Assembly (NCBI RefSeq): GCF_017302275.1
Contig: NZ_JAFLDR010000004.1
Span: forward strand, 1 to 64,000
Direction of reading: 5' to 3'
Origin: Sulfuritalea sp.
GTDB taxonomy: Bacteria > Pseudomonadota > Gammaproteobacteria > Burkholderiales > Rhodocyclaceae
Length of the DNA: 64,000 nucleotides
Shown: one piece after another, positions 9,278 through 18,422 of the stretch
Layout: every line of letters begins with the position of its first letter
Position numbering within the stretch: the first letter of the stretch is position 1
Position numbers and translations under genes: made by a program
The notes under the pieces: model-generated
What the model was told of the DNA's origin: nothing
What the model saw: the letters and a program-made list of their open reading frames with translations, nothing else
Databases searched by the model: none

Positions 9278-9306
9278 CTGCTGCGCGCCGCTGCGGTGCG
9301 CAGCAG
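9278..9306. repeat. Inverted repeat in the gap before ior
   Basis: CTGCTGCGC (9278-9286) pairs with GCGCAGCAG (9298-9306) across an 11-base loop, 12 bases upstream of the ior start codon. It could form an mRNA hairpin that affects ior translation or stability. No T-run follows, so it is not a convincing intrinsic terminator. Confidence 0.5.
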
Positions 9307-9436
9307 CGGTGTCCGCCACACGTGCGATCCGTGGCGGATCGCGGCTGTCAACGCACGGAGGGCGGGGCCGTTCGGGAACTGTGGGTGGTGGTGCACCACC
9401 AGGTGCGGTAGCGGGTGGAGATGCGGTGCGAGGCGG

Positions 9437-10486
9437 TCATGCGGCAACCTCACTGCGCGTGGCGTCGCGCTCGGCGGCGCGGCGGCTGAAGCGCTGGGCC
9501 AGCTTCGGCGCACGGCCCGGCGTGCTCCACGGGCAAACGGCGATGCAGATGCCGCAGCCGTAGGTCTCGTTGAAGTAAGGGATGCAGCGGTCGAAATCCA
9601 CGGCCCATTTCACCGTGCCGCGCACCAGGCGCTTTTCGCGGCTGATGGCATCGGGCGGGCATTCGTTGGCGCAAACCTGGCAGCCGGCGCAGAAGTCGTC
9701 GGCGCCGAAGGCATCGGGTGCATCGGGCAGCAGCGGCAGGTCGGTTTCGACCGCGGCGAGGCGGAAGCTGGAGCCGAACTCGCGGTTGATCAGCGAGCCG
9801 TGCTTGCCCAGTTCGCCGAAGCCGCAGGCGATGGCGGCCGGCAGAAGGTTGAGCGAGCCGACCCAGGGGCCGGCGTGGGGCACGGCCTGGTAGCCCTGGC
9901 CTCGAATCCAGTGTGCCAGCCAGTTCACCACGCGCGCGCCGCGGTTGTACTGGTCGCAGACTTCGAGCTGCCCTTCAGGGTCCTCGGCGCTCGACGGCAC
10001 CCTGGACAGGCGCGCGTGATCCATCGCGTTGCCGACAATGACCAGATTGGGCAGCGTGCTTTCGAAGCCCTCGTACACCCATTCCGGGCGAATCGCGGCG
10101 ATGCCTACCAGTTCCGCTTCGCTGCCGGCACCGGGGTAGCCGGCCGGACGCGCGCCGGGGCGGTCGAGGACGAAGTCCTTGACCTGCGCGGTCCAGGAGT
10201 CGGCGCTGGCGCCACGGCGTTCGGGTGCCGGATCGGGCAGTTTGTGCGGGCCGCGATCGGCCTTTGCATAGACGTCGTTGTAGGCCTGGACCTGGGTGAA
10301 GCGCTGCTTGACGGCATCGAGCAGGCGTGCGAAGGGGTGGTTGCCGGGCTTGCGCAACCAGAAAATCTGGCGTGGGCGGCGGGCTTCGGTTTCGCCCCAG
10401 CCGTTGAAGTCGCAGCCGGATATTTCAGGCAAGAGCGCCGCATGCTCCGGCGACGGAGTCCACGGTGGCTGGTTTTTCTTGCTCAT
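9437..10486 (-). CDS. Reductive dehalogenase-like 4Fe-4S / corrinoid-type protein
   Basis: This 349-aa protein has the RdhA/QueG architecture. A corrinoid-domain-like region ends with WLAHWIRGQGYQAV, GFGELGKHGSLI and ETDLPLLPDAP, all close to reductive dehalogenase signatures. Two ferredoxin motifs follow: CAGCQVCANECP, and a second cluster ending CGICIAVCPW preceded by a distant Cys. Unlike respiratory RdhA it has no Tat signal or membrane anchor, so it should be cytosolic. It is shorter than most dehalogenases and lacks the RNR-like tail of QueG. It sits inside a train that also encodes a B12-dependent mutase. Activity is unknown; it could be a dehalogenase, an epoxyqueuosine-reductase relative or an electron-transfer protein. 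Confidence 0.75.
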   Translation of the reverse strand: MSKKNQPPWTPSPEHAALLPEISGCDFNGWGETEARRPRQIFWLRKPGNHPFARLLDAVKQRFTQVQAYNDVYAKADRGPHKLPDPAPERRGASADSWTAQVKDFVLDRPGARPAGYPGAGSEAELVGIAAIRPEWVYEGFESTLPNLVIVGNAMDHARLSRVPSSAEDPEGQLEVCDQYNRGARVVNWLAHWIRGQGYQAVPHAGPWVGSLNLLPAAIACGFGELGKHGSLINREFGSSFRLAAVETDLPLLPDAPDAFGADDFCAGCQVCANECPPDAISREKRLVRGTVKWAVDFDRCIPYFNETYGCGICIAVCPWSTPGRAPKLAQRFSRRAAERDATRSEVAA

Positions 10487-10537
10487 GCTTCAGTTGGCGG
10501 TTGTCGGGGCGGCGGCAGGTGCGCCGCCCCGCACGGC

Positions 10538-11689
10538 TCAGTCCTTGACCCGCGCGAACTTGCCATCCTTCACGGTGATCAGGACCTGGCCGCGAAGGTC
10601 GTAGCCCGAGTGGTTGGCGGCCGACATGTTGATCGGACCCTGCGAGGCCTTCAGCTCCTTGGTGCCCTCCAGCGCATCGCGCAATGCGGTACGGAACTCC
10701 TGCGTGCCGGGCTTGCCTTTCTTGATGGCGATGGGAATGGCATTGGACAGCAGCAGGCCAGCGTCATAGGTGCCGGCGGCGAACACCGGCGGCTTGGCGC
10801 CGAAGGCCTTTTCGTAGCCATTGATCAGATCGAGGGTCACGGCTTTCGTCGGAGCACTGTCCGGGATCTCGTCGGGCACCACCACCATCGGACCCAGGAT
10901 CAGCGCACCTTCGACTTTCTTGCCGCCGATCTGCAGGAAGGCTCCGGACGCGGCGCCGTGGGTCTGGAAGATCGGACCCTTGAAGCCGGAGTCGACCAGC
11001 TGCGAGTGCGGCATCGCGGCATCGGCGCCGACGCCGGCGACCATCATCGCGTCGGGCTTGGCGGCGACCATCTTCAGCGCCTGCGCCAGTGCGGTGGTGT
11101 CCTTGGCGCCGTAGCGTTCGTTGGCGACGACCTTGATGCCCGCCTTTTCGGCCATCGGTGAGAAGGTCTTGTACCAGTTTTCGCCGTAAGGATCGTTGCG
11201 GCCGATGAAGGCGACGGTCTTCACGCCGCGCTTGGTCATGGCGGCGACCAGGCCCTCGCTGATCACATCGTCATTGGGATGGGTCTTGAACACCCAGCGC
11301 TTCTTGTCATCCATCGGCAGCACCACGGCGGAGGTGCCGACCGGCGCCAGCATCGGCGTCTGCGCCTCGGCCATGAACTGCAGCACGCCCATGGCGTTGC
11401 CCGAGCCTGAGGGGCCGATCAGCGCGTCGATCTTGCTCTCGCCGAGCAGCTTCTTGGTCAGCGTCACGCTTTGCGTCGGATCGCTGGCATCGTCGAATAC
11501 CAGGTACTCGACGTCGAGGCCGTCGATCTTCTTCGGCAGCAGGGCTACGGCGTTCTTCTGCGGGATGCCGACGAAGGGAATCGCGCCGGTCGACGAGGCG
11601 ATGACGCCGATCTTGACCTGTGCGTGAACGGGCAGGCTCATCGCCATCGCGATGCCGGCGGCGGCGAGCAGGGCGTGCATTTTTTTCAT
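10538..11689 (-). CDS. ABC-type substrate-binding protein (LivK-like)
   Basis: This 383-aa protein carries a Sec signal peptide (MKKMHALLAAAGIAMAMSLP, cleavage expected after PVHA) and then a type I periplasmic-binding fold typical of the branched-chain amino acid/aromatic-acid binding family: KIGVIASSTGAIPFVG, ALIGPSGSGNAMGVLQ, VAFIGRNDPYGENWYKTF. GGAGGAG lies just upstream of the chosen ATG at 11689; a longer upstream frame is spurious. It probably captures the pathway substrate in the periplasm. No permease or ATPase genes accompany it here, so it must share a transporter encoded elsewhere. Confidence 0.88.
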   Translation of the reverse strand: MKKMHALLAAAGIAMAMSLPVHAQVKIGVIASSTGAIPFVGIPQKNAVALLPKKIDGLDVEYLVFDDASDPTQSVTLTKKLLGESKIDALIGPSGSGNAMGVLQFMAEAQTPMLAPVGTSAVVLPMDDKKRWVFKTHPNDDVISEGLVAAMTKRGVKTVAFIGRNDPYGENWYKTFSPMAEKAGIKVVANERYGAKDTTALAQALKMVAAKPDAMMVAGVGADAAMPHSQLVDSGFKGPIFQTHGAASGAFLQIGGKKVEGALILGPMVVVPDEIPDSAPTKAVTLDLINGYEKAFGAKPPVFAAGTYDAGLLLSNAIPIAIKKGKPGTQEFRTALRDALEGTKELKASQGPINMSAANHSGYDLRGQVLITVKDGKFARVKD

Positions 11690-11733
11690 TGTGTCTCCTC
11701 CTTGGTGAATGTGTGAAGTTGCGGTTGTGAGTG

Positions 11734-12927
11734 TCATCCGGCAATGATGCCCTGTTCCCGGAGGCTTGAGCATTCCGCCGCCGAAAATCCGGCTTCGGCG
11801 AGGACTGCGACCGTGTGTTCGCCGTACTTCGGCGGGAAGCGCAGTTCGCACTTTGCGCCGGGCCTGTCGACCGCCAGCGGCTGCATGCGCAGGGCGCGGC
11901 CGTCGGGCGCCTGCGTGCGGGTCAGCGCGCGGGCGATGGCTTCCATCTCGCGCACGGCGGGAATGTCGTTGATGGCGGCATGCGGGATGGTCGCCTGGCG
12001 GAAGGCGGCGGCAATGTCGGCGGTGGCCACGCGGCGGGTCACGGCGGCCATGTCGCGGTGGATGGCTTCGCGTTCCTTGACCCGGCCCTCGTTGGTGGCG
12101 CGCACGGCATTGGCCACCGGCGCGAACCAGGGAATCTCGGTCAGGCGCCGCCATTGCACGTCGCTGCCGATGGCCATGTAGATGAAGCCGTCGGCGGTGG
12201 GATAGACGTTGGTCGGGATGAACTTGCGATGCTCGTTGCCGCAGCGCGTTATTTCGGACGGGTCGCAGTCGAAGTCGAGCAGGGGCAGGGTGGTGATCAG
12301 CCAGGAGGCCGCCGCCTGCAGCATCGAGACGTCGATGCGGCTGCCACGGCCGGATTCAGCGCGCTCCAGCAGCGCCATCATCACGCCGGCATAGACCTCG
12401 TCGCCGGCCTTGAGGTCGATCAGCGGCACCCCGGACAGCGTCGGCGGGCCGTCGGCCGGGCCGGTGAGCTCCATGTAGCCGGCCATGGCCTGGATCACCG
12501 GGTCATAGCCGGGCGCCTCGGGATAGTCCGGGCCCATGGCCGAGATGCCGGCCCAGATCAGGTCCGCCTTTACCGCCGCGAGGCTCTCGTAGTCTATGCC
12601 GAGCTGCTTGTAGCGCTTGGGCACGGTGTTGCAGCAGAAGACGTCGGCGTCGAGTTCCTTGATCAGCCGGCGCAGTACCTCCTGGCCCTGCGGGTCCTTG
12701 AGGTTGAGCGCGATGGCTTCCTTGCCGACATTGGGCGCGATGAAATAGCTGCGCCGGTCGTCGTCGGCGACGCGACCGCCGATGTAGCGGTTGGGGTCGC
12801 CGGGCAGGCCTTCGCCGTTGGGCGTGGATTCGATGCGGATCACGCGCCAGCCTAGCTGGGCAAATCGCAGCGTCGCATAGGGCAGGCTCAATGCCTGCTC
12901 CATCGAGAGGATGGTTCTGCGCCTCAC
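11734..12927 (-). CDS. Class III (CaiB/BaiF) CoA-transferase, candidate aminophenylsuccinyl-CoA transferase
   Basis: This 397-aa family III CoA-transferase has the catalytic aspartate at about residue 171 in [16 protein letters not shown], at the family's usual position. The GTG start at 12927 gives the expected N-terminus ([20 protein letters not shown]); an upstream ATG adds unrelated residues, and the internal ATG at 12903 would trim the first strand. In the anaerobic indoleacetate pathway such an enzyme moves CoA from succinyl-CoA onto aryl-succinates. Its place between the molybdenum hydroxylase and the transport gene supports that role here, but the substrate is inferred. Confidence 0.82.
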   Translation of the reverse strand: MRRRTILSMEQALSLPYATLRFAQLGWRVIRIESTPNGEGLPGDPNRYIGGRVADDDRRSYFIAPNVGKEAIALNLKDPQGQEVLRRLIKELDADVFCCNTVPKRYKQLGIDYESLAAVKADLIWAGISAMGPDYPEAPGYDPVIQAMAGYMELTGPADGPPTLSGVPLIDLKAGDEVYAGVMMALLERAESGRGSRIDVSMLQAAASWLITTLPLLDFDCDPSEITRCGNEHRKFIPTNVYPTADGFIYMAIGSDVQWRRLTEIPWFAPVANAVRATNEGRVKEREAIHRDMAAVTRRVATADIAAAFRQATIPHAAINDIPAVREMEAIARALTRTQAPDGRALRMQPLAVDRPGAKCELRFPPKYGEHTVAVLAEAGFSAAECSSLREQGIIAG

Positions 12928-13009
12928 GCTGCTGCTTCCGCAGGGCCGCCCCAAGGAGGCAGCAAGCCATCAACCGGAAGCCGCGCATTTTGCGGCTGAA
13001 CCGTCGTCA

Positions 13010-13030
13010 CCCCTTCCCGTGGGGAAGGGG
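13010..13030. repeat. GC-rich hairpin between CoA-transferase and hydroxylase genes
   Basis: CCCCTTCCC pairs with GGGAAGGGG across a three-base loop, in the 121-bp gap of the operon. Hairpins of this form are common scattered elements in betaproteobacteria. No T-run follows on the minus strand, so it may tune mRNA stability rather than terminate. Confidence 0.55.
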
Positions 13031-13048
13031 CTGGGGGATAGGCTCTCA

Positions 13049-15463
13049 TCATTCCGCCTTCCACGGCTTCCAGTACAGCTTCGGCGTCTGGCCGTGCAGC
13101 GCGCGGTAGACCTTTTCCGGGGTGAAGGGTAGTTCGAACAGGCGGATGCCAGTGGCATTAGCGATGGCGTTGGCGGCGGCTGCGGCCATGCAGATGGCTG
13201 GCGCTTCGCCCACGCCCTTGGCGCCCTGCGGGCCTTCGCCGTCCATGGATTCAATGAAGGCGACGTCCATCTCGGGAATCTCGGGCGCGGTAACCAGCTT
13301 GTAGTCGCGGAAGTTGGGATTCTTCATGTGGCCGTTTTCGATCATCAGGTCCTCGGTGAATGCATAGCCCTGGCCCATTACGATGCCTCCTTCTATCTGG
13401 CCCTCGATGCCGAGGCGGTTGAGCACGCGGCCGACGTCGTGGGCCCCGGTGACCTTGACCAGCTTGACGTTTCCGGTTTCGGTGTCGACCTCGACCTCGA
13501 CCACCTGGGTGCCCCAGGCATAGGCGGCGGACACGTCGCCCTTGAAGCCCTTGTCCTGGTGCACGCTGGGAGGCTCGTAGTAAAAGGTGGTCATCACCAG
13601 TTCGGCCTTGTCCTGGAAGTGCAGGTTGCGCAGCAGCTTGGACAGCTCGATGACGGCCTCGCCGCTGTCGGCCTTGATCACGAAGCCGCCGCGCAGGTCG
13701 AGGTAGTCCTCGGCAATCTCGAATTTCTTGCCCGCCACGGCAAGGATCTTGGCCTTGGCTTTCTTAGCCGCGCCGATCGCCGAGTTGCCGGCGATGAAGG
13801 TGGTGCGGCTGGCATGGACGCCGACGTCCCACGGGGTGATCGCGGTGTCGTTATTGACCACGGTTACGGCCGAGATGGGCAGCCCGAGTTCCTCGCAGAC
13901 GAGTTGCGAGAGCACGGTTTCCGAGCCCTGGCCGATTTCCGAGGCGCCGGTGATCAGCGTAACGTTGGCGAAGTCGTCCATCTTGAGGATGGTGCCGCAA
14001 CCGTCCGAAGGATAGATCTTGGCGCCGCCGCCAACGTGAAGCATCGACGCCATGCCGATGCCGCGCTTGATGGTGCCGGGCGCCTTCTGGTTGGCCTGGT
14101 TCTCGCCGAACTTGTGAGAGAAGTCGCTGCGCTGCGCGGCGGTGCGGATGCACTCCTTGAATCCGCAGCTCTTGAAGCTCATGCCCTGGCCGGTGACTTC
14201 GCCCGCATCCTGGGCGTTCTTCATGCGGAATTCGAGCGGGTCCATGCCGATCGACTGGGCCAGCATGTCCATGTGCTGTTCGATGGCGAAGGTGGCCTGC
14301 AGGTTGCCGTAGCCGCGGAAGGACCCGGCGTAGGGGTTGTTGGTATAGACCGCGGCGGTGTGGTAATCGCAATGCGGCACGCGGTAGAGCGATGAAAAGG
14401 TCTGCATCATGACGAAAGGCGTGGTCGCGCCCCAAGAGGTATAGGCGCCGTTGTCATGCAGGGTATGCACCTGGCGGAAAGTCAGCGTGCCGTCCTTCCT
14501 GCAGCCGCTGCGCAGGGTCAGCAGCACCGGCTGGCGCGTCGGCGAGGCGAGGAACTCCTCCTCGCGGGTGAACAGCATCTTCACCGGGCGCTTGGCGGCG
14601 CGGGCGAGGTAGAGGCAGATCACTTCGAAGGGGTAGATGTCGAGCTTGGAACCGAAACCGCCGCCGATCGGCGGCTGGATGATGCGGATTCGCGCCGGGT
14701 CGATGTTGAGATACTCGGCGAACTCGCGCTTGTGCAGGAAGGGCACCTGGGTGTTCGAGTACATCAACACGTTGCCCGAGGCGTCGAACTCGGCGATCAT
14801 GCCCGAGACGCCCATGCAGCAGTGGGTCACGTAGTGCAGCTTGAAGGTGTCCTCGAGCACCACGTCGGATTCGGCCTCGCCCTGCGCGACGTCGCCGTGG
14901 GCATAGTCGAAGCGCATGGCGATGTTGTCGGGCTTGCCCTTGTGGGCGATCGAGGTTCCCTGTTTCAGGTGCAGGTGGGTGCCGTCGGCGCCGTGCGGCT
15001 CGGGGTGGATCAGGATGGCATCCGGCTCGATGGCGTCTTCGGGCTTGCCGATCACCGGCAGGTCTTCGTATTCGACCTTGATCAGCTTCAGCGCGGCCTC
15101 GGCGATCTCTTCCGATTCGGCGGCGACGGCGGCGATCTCGTCGCGCTCGCTGCGCACGCGGCCGACCTTGAGCGGGAAGTGGTCCTTGGCGACGCCGATC
15201 GGGCGCTGGTCGGGAATGTCGGCGCCGGTGATGACAATGTGCACGCCAGGCAGGGCTTTCGCCGCCGAAGTGTCGATCGACTTGATCAGGGCATGAATGC
15301 GGGCCGAGCGCAGGATCTTGCCGTGCAACTGGCCGGACAGGTTGATGTCGTGGATATAGCGCGTGCGGCCGCTGGCTTTTTCCGGCGCATCCATTTTCGC
15401 GATGCGCTTGCCGATCAGGGAGTCGGGCTCGATGATGCGATGTTTCTTTTCAGCGACTGTCAT
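13049..15463 (-). CDS. Molybdenum hydroxylase large (Mo-binding) subunit
   Basis: This 804-aa protein belongs to the xanthine oxidase family and holds the molybdopterin-cytosine-dinucleotide site: GGGFGSKLD near residue 270, a FRGYGNLQ loop, ASEIGQGSET, and the catalytic glutamate in GAKGVGEAPA near residue 760. It hydroxylates a carbon next to a ring heteroatom using water, passing electrons to the Fe-S and FAD subunits encoded just upstream. In the anaerobic indoleacetate route this step makes 2-oxoindole-3-acetate. The arginine-bearing Mo loop and active-site Glu are intact, so it should be active. It lacks the features of 4-hydroxybenzoyl-CoA reductase found at 39-42 kb. Confidence 0.88.
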   Translation of the reverse strand: MTVAEKKHRIIEPDSLIGKRIAKMDAPEKASGRTRYIHDINLSGQLHGKILRSARIHALIKSIDTSAAKALPGVHIVITGADIPDQRPIGVAKDHFPLKVGRVRSERDEIAAVAAESEEIAEAALKLIKVEYEDLPVIGKPEDAIEPDAILIHPEPHGADGTHLHLKQGTSIAHKGKPDNIAMRFDYAHGDVAQGEAESDVVLEDTFKLHYVTHCCMGVSGMIAEFDASGNVLMYSNTQVPFLHKREFAEYLNIDPARIRIIQPPIGGGFGSKLDIYPFEVICLYLARAAKRPVKMLFTREEEFLASPTRQPVLLTLRSGCRKDGTLTFRQVHTLHDNGAYTSWGATTPFVMMQTFSSLYRVPHCDYHTAAVYTNNPYAGSFRGYGNLQATFAIEQHMDMLAQSIGMDPLEFRMKNAQDAGEVTGQGMSFKSCGFKECIRTAAQRSDFSHKFGENQANQKAPGTIKRGIGMASMLHVGGGAKIYPSDGCGTILKMDDFANVTLITGASEIGQGSETVLSQLVCEELGLPISAVTVVNNDTAITPWDVGVHASRTTFIAGNSAIGAAKKAKAKILAVAGKKFEIAEDYLDLRGGFVIKADSGEAVIELSKLLRNLHFQDKAELVMTTFYYEPPSVHQDKGFKGDVSAAYAWGTQVVEVEVDTETGNVKLVKVTGAHDVGRVLNRLGIEGQIEGGIVMGQGYAFTEDLMIENGHMKNPNFRDYKLVTAPEIPEMDVAFIESMDGEGPQGAKGVGEAPAICMAAAAANAIANATGIRLFELPFTPEKVYRALHGQTPKLYWKPWKAE

Positions 15464-15474
15464 GGGGTGCTCCT

Positions 15475-15948
15475 CTATTCCGTGGCGCCGCAGGCGACCA
15501 CGGCGTCAACTATTTTCTTGTAGCCAGTGCAGCGGCACAGGTTGCCTTCGAGGCCGCGCTTGACGCAGGCTTCGTCCGGATGGCCATGCTTGTGCAGGAG
15601 GTGGTCGGCCTGCATCACCATGCCCGGTGTGCAAAAGCCGCACTGCACGGCGCCATGTTCGACGAAGGCGTCGCGCAGGGCATCGGCGCGCGGATCGTTG
15701 GCCAGGCCTTCGATGGTGGTGACGTCGCGGCCGTTGCAATCGACGGCGAACATCAGGCAGGAGTTGAGCGAGACGCCGTCGACCTGGATGGTGCAGGCGC
15801 CGCATTCGCCCTCGCCGCAGCCATACTTGGTGCCGGTGAGCCCGATCGCATCGCGCAGCATGTCTAGCGCGTTCATCGTGACGTCGACCGTCAGCTTGCG
15901 TTTCACTCCGTTCAGGGTGAATTCAATATCGTGCTTAAGCGCTGACAT
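15475..15948 (-). CDS. Molybdenum hydroxylase small 2Fe-2S subunit
   Basis: This 157-aa protein has two [2Fe-2S] domains: a plant-ferredoxin-type motif (CGEGECGACTIQVDG plus a downstream Cys) in the first half, and the helical domain with [10 protein letters not shown] and [10 protein letters not shown] in the second. It relays electrons from the molybdenum centre to FAD. The start overlaps the FAD-subunit gene end by 14 bases and its stop lies 11 bases before the large-subunit gene, so the three are translationally coupled. Confidence 0.9.
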   Translation of the reverse strand: MSALKHDIEFTLNGVKRKLTVDVTMNALDMLRDAIGLTGTKYGCGEGECGACTIQVDGVSLNSCLMFAVDCNGRDVTTIEGLANDPRADALRDAFVEHGAVQCGFCTPGMVMQADHLLHKHGHPDEACVKRGLEGNLCRCTGYKKIVDAVVACGATE

Positions 15949-16798
15949 TTTCGAGAACCCTCTTGGTCATGTTGTGGATCATTTCCTTGCGATACCAGGC
16001 GCTGGCGCGCACGTCGTCGATCGGGTTGACTTCGTCGCGGGCGATCGCCGCCGCGTTTTCGATCGCGGCGGCATCCAGTCGTCGGCCCTCCAGGGCCTGC
16101 TCGGTCAGTTCGGCGCGTAGCGGAGTCGGTGCGACGGCGCCGAAGGCGACACGCACCTGCGACAGGACGCCATCCCGGTAATTGCCGGCGACGCCGATGG
16201 ATATGGTCGAAATGTCCAGCGCGGGACGGGTTCCGTGTTTGTAGAAGCGCGAAACATGGCCGGCGCCGGGGACGGGTATGCGCACGCAGGTGACCAGTTC
16301 GCACAGCGATTTTCGGGTCTTGCCGGGGCCGACGAAGAAGGTCGATAGCGGCATGCTGTGCCGGTAGAGCTTGTCTTCCGGCATCGAGGCCAGCTCGACA
16401 CGGGCATCGAGCACCAGCAGCGGGATCAGCGTGTCACCGGCCGGCGAGGCGTTGCAGATGTTGCCGCCGATGGTGCCGGCATTGCGGATCTGGTCGCTGG
16501 CGAAATGGTCGCATGCCTCCACCAGCGCCGGCAGGTGTTGCTTGACCAGGGGGTGCTCCATGATCTCGGTGATGGTCGTCAGTGCCCCGATGCGGATCTC
16601 GTCGCCTTCCAGCGTGATGCCGGAGAGTTGCGGAATGTGGCGGATGTTCATCAGCGTGTGCTTGAACTTGATCCGCCCGGCCTGGGATTGCGGCGTCAGG
16701 TCGGTGCCCCCGGCGAGTATCGTCACGTCGCCATCCTTGAGGCACTCGACGGCCTGGTCGAGGCTGGTGGGTGCGAAGTAGTGTTTCAGTTCGGTCAT
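15935..16798 (-). CDS. Molybdenum hydroxylase FAD-binding subunit
   Basis: This 287-aa protein of the CO dehydrogenase medium-subunit (CoxM-like) family has the FAD pyrophosphate loop ILAGGTDLTP near residue 30 and the second FAD motif GTIGGNICNASPAGD near residue 110. It lacks the cysteine-rich loop that marks HcrB, which separates this enzyme from 4-hydroxybenzoyl-CoA reductase. It would pass electrons to a physiological acceptor not identified here. Confidence 0.9.
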   Translation of the reverse strand: MTELKHYFAPTSLDQAVECLKDGDVTILAGGTDLTPQSQAGRIKFKHTLMNIRHIPQLSGITLEGDEIRIGALTTITEIMEHPLVKQHLPALVEACDHFASDQIRNAGTIGGNICNASPAGDTLIPLLVLDARVELASMPEDKLYRHSMPLSTFFVGPGKTRKSLCELVTCVRIPVPGAGHVSRFYKHGTRPALDISTISIGVAGNYRDGVLSQVRVAFGAVAPTPLRAELTEQALEGRRLDAAAIENAAAIARDEVNPIDDVRASAWYRKEMIHNMTKRVLENVSA

Positions 16799-16808
16799 TT
16801 CATTTTCC

Positions 16809-18422
16809 TCAGAACTTAATCGGTTCCTGGTAGCGCCCGAAAACGCTGACCAGTTCCTTGGTCATTTCGCCGACGCTGGCATAGGCCTTGACGGCCGCCA
16901 TCAGGGCCGGCATGACGTTGGTTCCGGCTGCCGCGTCCGCGCGCAGCCTGGCCAAGGCGGCATCCACCGCCGTGTTGTCGCGCTCGGCGCGGATGCGCGT
17001 GAGACTCTCGATCTGCACCCGGGCATCGTCTTCGTTGTAGGGATGGAATTCGACCGGATGGTCTTCTTCCTGCTCGTTCTTGTAGCAGTTGACGCCGACC
17101 TTGGGAAACTCGCCGGAATCGATCTTGCGCTGCATGCCGTAGGCCTGGGCCGAGACCTTGGCCTGGATGGTACCCTCGGCCACCATCTTGACGATGCCGC
17201 CCTGGGCGTCGACTTCGGCCATGATTTCCTCCATCTTGGCGCGCATCTCGTTGGTCATGGTCTCGACGTAGAAGGAGCCGGCCAGGGGATCGACGGTCTC
17301 GGTGAGTCCCATCTCCGCGATCAGCAACTGCATGGTGCGCAGCGACAGTCGCGCCGAGTATTCGGTGGGTATGGTGTAGGCCTCGTCGTAGGAACACAGC
17401 GCCATGGTCTGCGTGCCCGACAGGGCCGAGATCAGGGCGTAGTAGGCGCCGCGCACGATGTTGACCTCGGGCTGCTCGAAGGTCAGGCCGCCGCCGCCGC
17501 CCGCCGCGATCATGCGCAGCCACATCGAGCCGGGCTTTTCCGCGCCGTACTGCTCCTTCATGATCTTGGCCCACAGGCTGCGCCCCGCGCGGAACTTGCA
17601 GACCTGCTCGAAGATGTTGCCGAAGATGTTGAAGTTGTAGGAGAGCCTGCCGGCGAATTCGTCCACCGGCAGGCCGCGCTTGATGGCGTCGTCGGCATAG
17701 GCCTTGGCGATGCAGAAGGCGTAGGCCATTTCCTGCGCCGGGGTCGCCCCGGATTCGCGGATGTGGTAGCCGCAGACCGAGACCGGGGTGTATTTCGGCG
17801 CTTCTTTCGCGCAGTACTCGATGGTGTCGCCGACCAGGCGGATCGAGGGTTCGACCGGGAAGATCCAGGTGCCGCGGCCGATGAATTCCTTGAGGATGTC
17901 GTTCTGCGCCGTGCCGCGCAACTCCTTGATGTCGTAGCCGCGCTTTTCGGCCATGGCGAGGTACATGGCGATCAGGATCGCCGCCGCGCCGTTGATGGTC
18001 AGCGAGACGGTGATCTTCTTCAGGTCGATGCCGTCGAAGGCGATCTCGAAATCGCGCAGCGTGTCGATCGACATGCCGACGCGGCCGATCTCGCCTTCGG
18101 CCAGCGGGTCGTCGGAATCGAGGCCGATCTGGGTCGGCAGGTCGAAGGCGACGTTGAGGCCGGTCTGGCCGTTGGCGATCAGGTATTTGAAGCGCTGGTT
18201 GGTGTCCGCCGGATTGCCGAAGCCGGCGTACTGGCGCATGGTCCAGGGCTGCTTGCGGTACATCTCGCGGTGGATGCCGCGCGTGAAAGGGTAAGCCCCG
18301 GGCTCGCCGACCATCGCCATGCCGCCGCTGGCCTCGACGTCTGCCGAGGTGTACAGCGGCTTGACCTCAATGCCGGATTCGTTGATGACTTTCTTCAGTT
18401 CGGGTTTCTGCGGAGCATTCAT
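16809..18422 (-). CDS. Adenosylcobalamin-dependent acyl-CoA mutase, large subunit
   Basis: This 537-aa protein has the methylmalonyl-CoA mutase catalytic barrel without the B12 domain, as in two-subunit mutases. It keeps the RQYAGFG tyrosine (Y65, Tyr89 of the Propionibacterium enzyme), an arginine in EPSIRLVGD corresponding to Arg207, and the catalytic histidine in CGYHIRESGA. Other substrate contacts differ: Tyr75, Thr77 and Arg82 of the reference correspond to His51, Glu53 and Gln58. It also lacks the Ile/Asp pair of 2-hydroxyisobutyryl-CoA mutase. It is therefore probably not a classical methylmalonyl-CoA mutase; context favours isomerising (2-aminophenyl)succinyl-CoA to (2-aminobenzyl)malonyl-CoA. 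It overlaps the small-subunit gene by 4 bases. Confidence 0.85.
   Translation of the reverse strand: MNAPQKPELKKVINESGIEVKPLYTSADVEASGGMAMVGEPGAYPFTRGIHREMYRKQPWTMRQYAGFGNPADTNQRFKYLIANGQTGLNVAFDLPTQIGLDSDDPLAEGEIGRVGMSIDTLRDFEIAFDGIDLKKITVSLTINGAAAILIAMYLAMAEKRGYDIKELRGTAQNDILKEFIGRGTWIFPVEPSIRLVGDTIEYCAKEAPKYTPVSVCGYHIRESGATPAQEMAYAFCIAKAYADDAIKRGLPVDEFAGRLSYNFNIFGNIFEQVCKFRAGRSLWAKIMKEQYGAEKPGSMWLRMIAAGGGGGLTFEQPEVNIVRGAYYALISALSGTQTMALCSYDEAYTIPTEYSARLSLRTMQLLIAEMGLTETVDPLAGSFYVETMTNEMRAKMEEIMAEVDAQGGIVKMVAEGTIQAKVSAQAYGMQRKIDSGEFPKVGVNCYKNEQEEDHPVEFHPYNEDDARVQIESLTRIRAERDNTAVDAALARLRADAAAGTNVMPALMAAVKAYASVGEMTKELVSVFGRYQEPIKF

Noticed and set aside
9437-10486. Straight annotation as QueG (epoxyqueuosine reductase)
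   Set aside because: The GELGKHG and TDLPLLPDAP segments and the second cluster spacing are closer to RdhA, and the tail of QueG is missing; kept as dehalogenase-like.
13049-16798. A second 4-hydroxybenzoyl-CoA reductase
   Set aside because: The FAD subunit lacks the four-Cys loop of HcrB and the large subunit keeps the hydroxylase GVGE motif, so it is a hydroxylase.
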